Shown here: positions 7,931-14,051 of the stretch, piece by piece | Position numbering within the stretch: the stretch's first letter is position 1 | How the letters are laid out: every line of letters starts with the position of its first letter | The notes under the pieces: model-generated | The model's database searches: none | What the model was told of the DNA's origin: nothing | The model's input: only the letters and a program-made list of their open reading frames with translations | Program-made: the position numbers and the translations under genes | Origin: Dentipellis sp. KUC8613 | Lineage: Eukaryota; Basidiomycota; Agaricomycetes; Russulales; Hericiaceae | Direction: 5' to 3' | Assembly: GCA_002286715.1 (NCBI GenBank) | Contig: NSJX01000066.1 | Location: 102,963 to 117,013, forward strand | Length of the DNA stretch: 14,051 nt

Positions 7931-8330
7931 TACCGAGCAACCGAGGATGTCTCTCCTCGGTCCGAGGAGCTAGGATCTTGGTCCGAGAGCTCGGTCCTCG
8001 GTCCGAGATCTCGGTCTACACCGCTTAGTCATCGCACCGAGACGTCGGTCCGAAATGTCGAAAACATCGGTGCTCGGTAGCACCGAAAAGGCGTCGTCGG
8101 TGTCCCCCTCGGTCCGAGGAGCTCCGAGGAGCCAAGGGATTCGACCAAGACATCGGTCCTCGGTCTAGGGTCCTCGGTCCGAGGTGCTTAGTCAGCAGAC
8201 CGAGACATCGGTCCGAAATCTCGGAAACGTCGGTGAAGAGAATGGGAAACGTCGGTGTCGGTGTTGGTGCTCGGTCACGGGTTTGGTGCTCGGTCTCGGT
8301 GTTCGGTGCTCGGTGGTCGTCGGAAGGAGT
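7931..8330. repeat. TCGGT/ACCGA-motif satellite
   Basis: This dense cluster is built on TCGGT, its reverse complement ACCGA, and the near-palindrome CTCGGTCCGAG. I count 21 TCGGT on + between 7957 and 8313 and about five ACCGA. Larger near-repeats include GACATCGGTCCGAAATCTCGG and the similar GACGTCGGTCCGAAATGTCG. GTCGGTGTCGGTGTTGGTGCTCGGT-type runs dominate the right end (8250-8313). The sequence can fold extensively on either strand. It differs in motif and composition from the flanking minisatellite. Confidence 0.8.
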
Positions 8331-8369
8331 CGAGGAAAGCGATGAGATAAGGAGCGATCCTTGACACTG
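8331..8369. other. Short junction between TCGGT satellite and C-rich array
   Basis: This is a brief transitional segment, with AGTCGAGGAAAGCGATGAGA then GCGATCCTTGACACTGCCCC, leading into the C-rich array. Nothing else is recognised. Confidence 0.4.
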
Positions 8370-9657
8370 CCCCGCACCGTCTCATTGTCCTACTGTGCTG
8401 TCTGCGCCGCTCCGCTCCATCTTCACGCACCGTGGGGTCTTCCTGCACCCCCTGCCACCGTCTGCACCCCTGCCTTGCCTTCTTGACGCCCCGCACCACC
8501 GTCTTCGCGCCCTATGCATCCGTGTTGGGGCCAACGTGGACTGTCTGGCGCCCCATCCTGCCGTCTGGTGCCCCACCCCGCCATCTGCGTGCCGTGCCGA
8601 GCAGTCTGCGTGTCGTGTGGCATGTCCACAGTCACGCCGCACGGTCTTCGTGGCCCATGGAGCCATGCCGTGCCCCACCCGCCGTTTTTGCGTTGCATCG
8701 TGCAACAAGCCTGCAACCTTTCTATGCGTGTGCACGGCCGTTTCGAGCCCGCACGCTGCTGCTTGGCATTTGCTCGCGCCTGCGCTGCCCTCTCGTGTGC
8801 CCCGTAGCCCTCGCTGTTCCCGCCCGACCCGCCCTCGTGCCCCTGCCACACGCGCCCGTGGCACCGCGCCGCCATCGCGCAACCTCGCGCCCTCACGCTC
8901 CGTTGCGTGCCCCCTTCGCCTCCTCTCAAAGCCATTGCACCGCCGTCGAACCCCCTTGCGTGCCGCCGTCCGTGCCGCCACGCCCTCGTACCCTTGCCAC
9001 GCATTGTTGCGCTGTTGTCGTGTGTCCCGCACTACCCGCATCTCCATCACGCGCCCCAGGGGCGTTGTTTCATCGCTAGTGGCCTCATGCCCACTCTCGC
9101 CCGTCCTCGCGCTGTCGCCACACACATACACGCCGCCGTCTCACGCCCCAATGGCGCCGCCTCACGCCTCTGCGAGTGCTCACGCGACGCCGCCGGCCCT
9201 CGCTTGGCATCTCACGCCCTGTGATCGCTGTCCCACGTGCCGTTGGGCCGTCTGGCACTTGCACGGTCTCGCACTGCCGCCATGTGCGCGCACACGGTCC
9301 TCTTGAGCCCCAACGGTGCCGTCTCACTCCTGCCCCCCTCACATCGCCCACTCAAGCGCACGTATGGCCGTTACCGCATGCGACACGCCCCCGACCAGCT
9401 TCGCTCACCCCCGCCCCGCCCTATCATGGCGGTCTCGCGTGCGCAGGCATGCTCCGCCCTCTTGCATGTTCCTGCACGCCTCGCTCGCACCTGCCCCCTC
9501 TCCTCGCCATCGCGCCGTTGCACCCCCTTCGCCGCCGTTGTTCGCCTTTGCGACGACACCCCATGCCGCTTGGGCCGCCGTCACGCCCCCTTCGCAACGC
9601 CGTCACGTGCCGTCACGCGCCGCTGTTTCCTGCACTCTCGCGACGAGGCGCCGTCTA

Positions 9658-9721
9658 GCGCCTTTGCGACACTGTCTTGCGCCTTTGCGACGACATGTCG
9701 CACCTTTGCAACGCCCCTGTT
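9658..9721 (+). repeat. Three clear 21/22-bp tandem units
   Basis: Units begin GCGCCTTTGCGAC (twice) and GCACCTTTGCAAC, with lengths 21, 21 and 22. They show that the C-rich arrays share the period of array 1. Confidence 0.8.
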
Positions 9722-10004
9722 GCCCTAGCGACAGCCTCTGGCACCCCATCGACGCCGCTCTCCGCCCTCGCCTTGCTAGCACGCACCGCCGCCCCGTCAC
9801 CCTCTGGCGCCCCACTTCCGCCTCTTCGCATCCTCGCACCACCGGCATGCAATGCTGCCCTGCCGTTGCACGCCCCCGCAGCGCCGTCTCGCGCCCCAGC
9901 AGCGCCTTTTCGCGCGCTGTCAGCGCTGTCTCGTGCCCGACAGCCACTCTTGCCGACGCCCTTGCATGCTGCGCCGCCCTGCACTCGCTCGTGGCCGTGC
10001 TGCC

Positions 10005-10058
10005 CTCTCCGTCACTGCCGCCCTCTCCGTCACTGCCGCCCTCTCCATCGCTGCCGCC
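10005..10058 (+). repeat. 18-bp tandem triplication
   Basis: There are two identical copies and one near-identical copy (two mismatches) of CTCTCCGTCACTGCCGCC, at 10005-10022, 10023-10040 and 10041-10058. High identity compared with the surrounding degenerate array indicates recent local amplification. Confidence 0.95.
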
Positions 10059-10262
10059 CTCGGTGCGGACCTCGTGTGCCGCACCTGCGCCCCGCCGCAC
10101 CCCCCACCCCGCCTGCGCCTTCTCGAACCCGCGCCCTCTCGCGCCCAGGCCTCGCCCTGTTCACACCCCGCCCTATTCACGCCCCGCCCTGCTATTTGCG
10201 TGCCCCGCCCCGCCATTTGTGTGCCAGGCCGCGCTGTCTCACTGTCGACTTGCATCTCGTCG

Positions 10263-10864
10263 ATTTTGTTTTCTCTCTATGTACGTACTTCTTTCTTCAA
10301 TTGATTGTCTATCCTTCAGGTTTCTCATTGCTGCTCCTACAATGGTATGTTGTCCTTCTCACCTTTTGAGTGTAATGAATACTCAACAACATGACCTCCA
10401 TAGACCACTCTTTGCCTTGTGGAGGTAGAGTTATTGTTATACTATGCTTGGGCTTTAGGTAGTTGCAGATTAGCCATATTGCATTTCTAGTATAGTAATC
10501 AACTAGTGAGGAGTGGGCCGGCAAGCAGCAGGTTCTGATTCATCTTTGAGGGTAAATACATCTTAATTCCAACTATCACACAATTTCATTATTCAATTAT
10601 GACTTTTCACTAGTAAATAATTTGTGTATCTGTCAGACTAAGTCATAGGGATCAAGATAATGGCATGTACAACTAGATTCTAGATTGTTGATAAATCTGA
10701 GATATTCTATCATAATTGTCACTCAAGAATATACCATGTGAATGTGATTCAGTCAAACAGTCAAACATAGCTAACAACTTTTCATTGGTGTGCTAAACAT
10801 CTAGCAACCCTAAATGAACAGATTGGTGAATATACATGCCATGAAATTGGTGAGAAAACAAAAT
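10263..10864. other. Second AT-rich island, no recognised gene
   Basis: This AT-rich segment lies between a C-rich array on the left and a G-rich array on the right. Its ends carry an inverted 13-bp match, ATTTTGTTTTCTC at 10263-10275 and its complement at 10852-10864. On + an acceptor-like site (polypyrimidine, then ATCCTTCAG|G at 10311-10320) follows array 3. On - an acceptor-like TTCATTTAG|GG near 10810-10818 follows the next array. It contains a 15-bp match to the right inverted-repeat edge (10531-10545) and another to the start of the window (10569-10583). Only short open frames are present, including 71 codons on - at 10309-10524, and they are unrecognised. Confidence 0.5.
10531..10545 (+). 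repeat. Partial copy of the 24-bp inverted repeat
   Basis: GGTTCTGATTCATCT matches 5521-5535 exactly. With flanks, GC-GGTTCTGATTCATCT-TGA matches apart from two substitutions. The outer half of the palindrome is absent. It may be a solo end of the same element family or a shared ancestral flank. Confidence 0.6.
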
Positions 10865-10959
10865 TACAATGCCATCTGAGGCATGAGAGGCTATGCTAAA
10901 CCAAGACACAGTCCATGCATGAGATACTGGGCACAAGATGTGCATGCAAGGTGGCAAGC
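10865..10959. other. Transition from AT-rich island to G-rich array
   Basis: Composition changes gradually here. GGCATGAGAGGC and GTGCATGCAAGG resemble both the island and array units. CATGCAAGG (10943-10951) is shared with 172-180. Confidence 0.4.
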
Positions 10960-12415
10960 AGAGGCATGAGACAAAGGGAGCATACGTGAGGCAAAGGCCT
11001 GCACGTGAGACGAAGGTGTGCCTGTGTCGGACAAAGGCGGGCGTGAGCGAGTGATCAAGGCGGGGCTTGAGACGGCGGCTCGGGCACACAAGATGGCAGC
11101 GCGTGCGCGCAAGATGGCCATGAGGCTCGAGCGAGAGTTGGGTGGGTGCAAGAGACGGCCGTGGGCGCAGGTGAGGGTAGGAGAGGGCGGAGAGACAGTG
11201 TGGCGAGACGTGAGAGGGTACAACAAGGCACAAAAGAGCGGGGCGAGCTGTGAAACAGCAGTAGTGGCGTGTGAGAGAAGGCGCGGCAGGGCACAGAAGG
11301 GTGCCATGTGGCATGACATGGTGCGCATGAGGCACGAGACGGTGCCGTGGATGCAAGAGTGTGGCGACGGGGTGGCGCTACAGGTGCAAAATATCGGCAA
11401 CGGGGCTTGAGACAGCGCCGCGGGGTTCGAGACGGTGCGGCGGGGGTTGAGACAGGGGCATGAGGTCCGAGACCGCAGCGCATGGGTGCATAGCAATGAC
11501 GCATGGGCACGAAACGGCTGTATTGTGGCGTACGGCAATGTGGGGGTAGTGGGAGGATGCACGAGAGGCCAGGGTGTGAAACGGCCACACTGTGGTAGTG
11601 CAGCGATGTCTAGGTGGTGTGAGGGTGGTGTGGGGGCGAGCAAGGGCTGCAGGGGCGCACAAGAAGCCCGCACGCGCTCACAGGGGCGGAACGGCAGTGC
11701 GAGTGTGCAAAACAGTAGCACGAGGGCACGAAACGAGGGTGCGCAGGCAGGAGACGACACCACGCAAAGGCAGGTGATGGCGGTGCAAGGGGGTATGATG
11801 GCGGCAAGCGAGGCCAGCGTCGTGAACGGCACCAGGCAGCATCGGTAAGACGTGAGATGGTGCCGAGAGGGTGCTGGGGCGCGAGGCCATGAGTCACGGA
11901 ACGGTGCCGCACGGCACAAGATGGCGCCGCTAGGGCACGTGAGGGCGGTGCGGGAGTGTGTGAGGACGGTGCGGGCCACGAGACGGCGGCCCTAAGGTGC
12001 GAAATGTGGGGGCGGCAGAGGCGAGGGACGCAGCGTCGCGGACACAGCGTGGAGCGGCAGCAAAGGGGCTGCACATGGATATGCGAGGGCGGCGGGGTCA
12101 CACGAGGGCAGCAGAGGTGCGCGAAGGCGGCGTATGGGCACTAAACGGCTACGTACGAGTGCATAACAGCGACGTACGAGCACGAAATGACTGTGTGCGG
12201 GCGTGATATGGCAACACGTTGGCATGGGGCGGCTACGGATGGGCAGCGCGTGGATATGCCAGGGCAGCAGGGGTATGCAAGGGCGGCAGAGGTGCGCGAA
12301 GGCAGCAGAAGCAGGGGGCGCAGTGTCGCAGGCACACAGGCGCACGACGGTGGCATGCGGGCACGAAGCGGCCTCGTGCAGGCGTGGGGCGGCGGCAGAT
12401 GGGTGGAGAGAGAAC
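10960..12415 (-). repeat. G-rich minisatellite array 4 (C-rich strand on -)
   Basis: About 1.45 kb of G-rich (+) degenerate minisatellite of the same family, with units such as GGCGGGGCTTGAGACGGCG and GGGTTCGAGACGGTGCGGCG. In the - strand sense it begins just after junction C (12440) and ends in the AT-rich island near 10960. Open frames of up to 362 codons on - are not supported as genes: they overlap open frames on + and show only P/A/S/R/C-rich repeats. Confidence 0.8.
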
Positions 12416-12440
12416 ATGGGAAGATGAAAACAAGACTTAC

Positions 12441-12521
12441 CTATGAAAACCTCCGTCGAATGCTCCACCTCTCGAATACTCCATTTGTGCGTCTTCTCCG
12501 CACATGCACACTCGTGACCAT
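12441..12521 (-). other. 81-nt exon-like segment between two arrays (junction C)
   Basis: On - this segment is preceded by CTCAATGCAG (acceptor-like, AG at 12523-12522) and followed by ATAG|GTAAGT (donor-like, GT at 12440-12439). Its composition differs from the arrays on both sides. Length is 81 nt (27 codons), so skipping it would keep frame. All three frames are essentially open, one with a terminal TAG at the junction. In the frame equivalent to junctions A and B it reads KWSIREVEHSTEVFIGK across the donor. If spliced, both flanking introns would be GC-rich minisatellite. No protein family is recognised. Confidence 0.45.
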
Positions 12522-12913
12522 CTGCATTGAGGAATTGAGATGGCGGCGCGGAGGTGCGAAACGGCGGCACGGGGACACATGGCCACAAGGCGGGCATGCA
12601 TAATGGCAGTGCGAGGGCGTCCGAAGGCGAGGTGGGGCCACGGGCGATGAGACAGTGCCACCAGTTGCGAGGCAGTGATGCGGGGGCGCGAGACGGCGCC
12701 GTAAGGTTGTGTTGTGGCGGGACGGAAGCGCGTGGCGGCGCGGCGCGGAAGCGCGAGGGTGTGTGAGGGTGGTACGGATGCACCAGGCAGCGTCGGTGTC
12801 GATGGGGCGCATAGCAGTCGCTAGGGCCTCTGCAGGGGTCAAGAAGGCACGAGGCCGTGTCGCTAGGGCGCGTGAGGGCGGCCCTGAGCGAGGGCAGCGC
12901 CTGGCCGCTGCAC

Positions 12914-12938
12914 GGGGGAGGGGGGCGGGGGCGCTGGG
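12914..12938 (+). other. G-quadruplex-type motif
   Basis: Four G-runs of 5, 6, 5 and 3 are separated by loops of 1, 1 and 4 bases, satisfying the G3+N1-7 rule. It lies within array 5 and is followed by a 10-bp tandem GCGCTGGGCC (12931-12950). Quadruplex folding is predicted from pattern only. Confidence 0.75.
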
Positions 12939-13214
12939 CCGCGCTGGGCCGCGTGACGACAGCACTGGGCGCATGCGCGAGGGCACATGGCGGCGCGTGA
13001 GGGCGCACGAAGGTGGCGCTGAGGCACGCGACAGCGAACAAGGGCAGATGGGGCCGGCCCTGGGCGCGTGACGCGAGAGGGGGAGGGGCGTGCGGATGCA
13101 CGAGGGCGGCGGGGGCACATGAGGGCGGCGGGGGCGCGAGAGGGGTGTGGCGCGCACATGTGGGGGCGAGATGGCGACGCAAGGGCGTGGCGCGGCAGTG
13201 GAGAGGCGGCTTGT

Positions 13215-13278
13215 GGCGGGGGCGGCGTGCGACGGGGGCGGCGTGCGGCGGGGGCAGCGTGCGGCGGGGGTGGCGGCG
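13215..13278 (+). repeat. 16-bp tandem repeat, four copies
   Basis: Copies at 13215-13230, 13231-13246, 13247-13262 and about 13263-13278 follow GGCGGGGGCGGCGTGC with one or two changes, the last copy being more divergent. The unit is shorter than the usual 20-21 bp. Confidence 0.85.
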
Positions 13279-13400
13279 CGCGAGGGCGCGAGAGAAGGTG
13301 TGGTGGACATGCGAGGGCTAGAGACAGCGACGAGGGGGCGTGTGATGGCTGAGGAGGGGCAGCGTGCGGGTGTGCGAGGCCAGCGGCGGCTCGCGAGGGC

Positions 13401-13478
13401 GGCACAGGGTGCGTGAGGGCGGCTGTGGGGCTTATGAGGGCGGCGGCGGGCGGAGAGGGCGGCTGTTGGGCGCCAGAG
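13401..13478 (+). repeat. Direct duplication, copy 1 (partner 13736-13813)
   Basis: About 78 bases recur at an offset of 335 bp with few differences. In the block starting CTTATGAGGGCGG (13431 and 13766) only one base differs over about 49. This indicates a recent segmental copy inside array 5. Confidence 0.9.
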
Positions 13479-13735
13479 AGAGCGTGTGTGGCTCGAGGGA
13501 GCGCGCGTGCGGCTCGAGGGCGCGAGCAAGGGCGACCCGGGCGCGTGAAGGCGGCGGTGGGGTGTATGAGGGTGGATATGGCGGCTGAGGGGCGCGAGGG
13601 TGCACGCACGGGGCTGAAGGGTGCGAGCAAGGGTGCCGGTGGGTACGACGGAGCGCGCGAGGTTGGAGAGCACGAGCAACGGTGGCAGTGGGGCGCGAGA
13701 GAGCGCACGCGGGGCCGAAGGGTGCGAACGAGGCC

Positions 13736-13813
13736 GGCACAGGGCGCATGAGGGCGGCGGCGGGGCTTATGAGGGCGGCGGCGGGCAGAGAGGGCGGCTG
13801 TTGGGCGCCAGAG
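13736..13813 (+). repeat. Direct duplication, copy 2 (partner 13401-13478)
   Basis: Second copy of the duplication. Similarity ends after GGGCGCCAGAGA, where the two flanks diverge. Confidence 0.9.
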
Positions 13814-14051
13814 ATCGCGCGGGAAGCGAGAGGGCGGTGATGGATGCGAGAGGGCGGCGGTAGGGCCCACAAGGGCGGCGGGCGGCACATGAGGACGGCA
13901 GTGGGCACAGAAACAGCGCGGTGCGGCACACAGACAGCGTGAGCATGCGCAGACAGCGTGGGAGGGCGAAAACGGGGCGGCGGGGCGAAGAGCACGCAGT
14001 ATGGCACGAAGAGTATGATGGGGAGTGGATGGCGAGTGAGGGCGGCGAGGA

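Larger units (their letters stand above)
8370..10250 (+). repeat. C-rich minisatellite array 3
   Basis: About 1.9 kb of C-rich (+), CpG-dense degenerate minisatellite without an internal strand switch. Good 21-bp units occur at 9658-9678, 9679-9699 and 9700-9721 (22), with further 21-bp pieces to about 9763. A perfect 18-bp triplication lies at 10005-10058. Several long open frames exist on both strands at once, including a 370-codon + frame. They are proline/alanine/arginine/serine-rich, lack domains, and are judged composition artefacts. At its right end the array passes into pyrimidine-rich AT sequence with an acceptor-like AG at 10318-10319. Confidence 0.85.
12535..14051 (-). repeat. G-rich minisatellite array 5 (C-rich strand on -)
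   Basis: G-rich (+) degenerate minisatellite to the window end, with units such as GAGGGCGGCGGCGGGGC of about 19-21 bp. It holds the most G-run-rich DNA in the window, a 16-bp tandem repeat (13215-13278) and a 78-bp direct duplication (13401-13478 and 13736-13813). On - it leads into the acceptor-like site before 12521. Long overlapping open frames on both strands are composition artefacts. The array continues beyond the window. Confidence 0.85.

Noticed and set aside
9316..10428. 370-codon + strand open frame as a proline-rich protein
   Set aside because: It overlaps other long frames, follows the C-rich minisatellite and its 18-bp tandem triplication, and runs without change of character into AT-rich non-coding sequence.
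10457..10545. tRNA gene or tRNA-derived SINE, because GGTTCTGATTC resembles a B box
   Set aside because: The B-box match has an extra base, the best A-box-like sequence is at the wrong distance, and no cloverleaf can be drawn.
10800..10830. Telomere-like repeat (TTAGGG on -)
   Set aside because: Only a single occurrence within TTCATTTAGGGTTGC; no tandem array.

Overview
This window looks like a transposon- and repeat-rich block of a eukaryotic genome, most likely a basidiomycete fungus (Agaricomycetes-like). The main evidence is the one recognisable gene: a broken Helitron Rep/helicase N-terminal region of the type common in mushroom-forming fungi. Canonical GT donors, polypyrimidine tracts and AG acceptors also fit a eukaryote. 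I see no intact protein-coding gene and no rRNA, tRNA or CRISPR. The many long open frames in the GC-rich parts are produced by base composition and a repeat period of about 21 bp; I do not treat them as genes.

Layout. 1-240 is an AT-rich island. 241-3060 is a GC-rich degenerate minisatellite with its G-rich strand on +, containing an inverted C-rich block at 1480-1852. 3057-3121 is a polypurine tract and a splice-donor-like site on the - strand. 3120-6206 is an AT-richer island: two diverged inverted arms of about 600-660 bp (3120-3724 and 5546-6206) enclose a 1.8 kb Helitron fragment, which has a perfect 24-bp inverted repeat at its edges (3725-3748 and 5522-5545). 6207 onward is a splice-donor-like site on + followed by C-rich minisatellite (6253-6898), an inverted G-rich block (6899-7190), more C-rich array (7191-7555), an unrecognised moderate-GC stretch (7556-7930), a TCGGT/ACCGA-motif satellite (7931-8330), and a long C-rich array (8370-10250). 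10263-10864 is a second AT-rich island. 10960-12415 and 12535-14051 are G-rich arrays separated by an 81-nt exon-like piece (12441-12521, - strand) with an acceptor on one side and a donor on the other.

The recurring theme is polarity. At the three internal boundaries where an array starts on its C-rich strand, there is a conserved junction ending ATAG, then GTAAGT or GTACGT, then a pyrimidine tract. On the same strand the arrays run out into AT-rich sequence with acceptor-like polypyrimidine-AG sites. The simplest reading is that the arrays occupy introns, or that array plus splice-like ends spread as one unit. That is inference: no transcript evidence is available here.

The Helitron fragment is strongly CpG-poor, while the arrays are CpG-dense. 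This suggests that the transposon relic was methylated and decayed, and that the arrays either escaped this or were amplified later.
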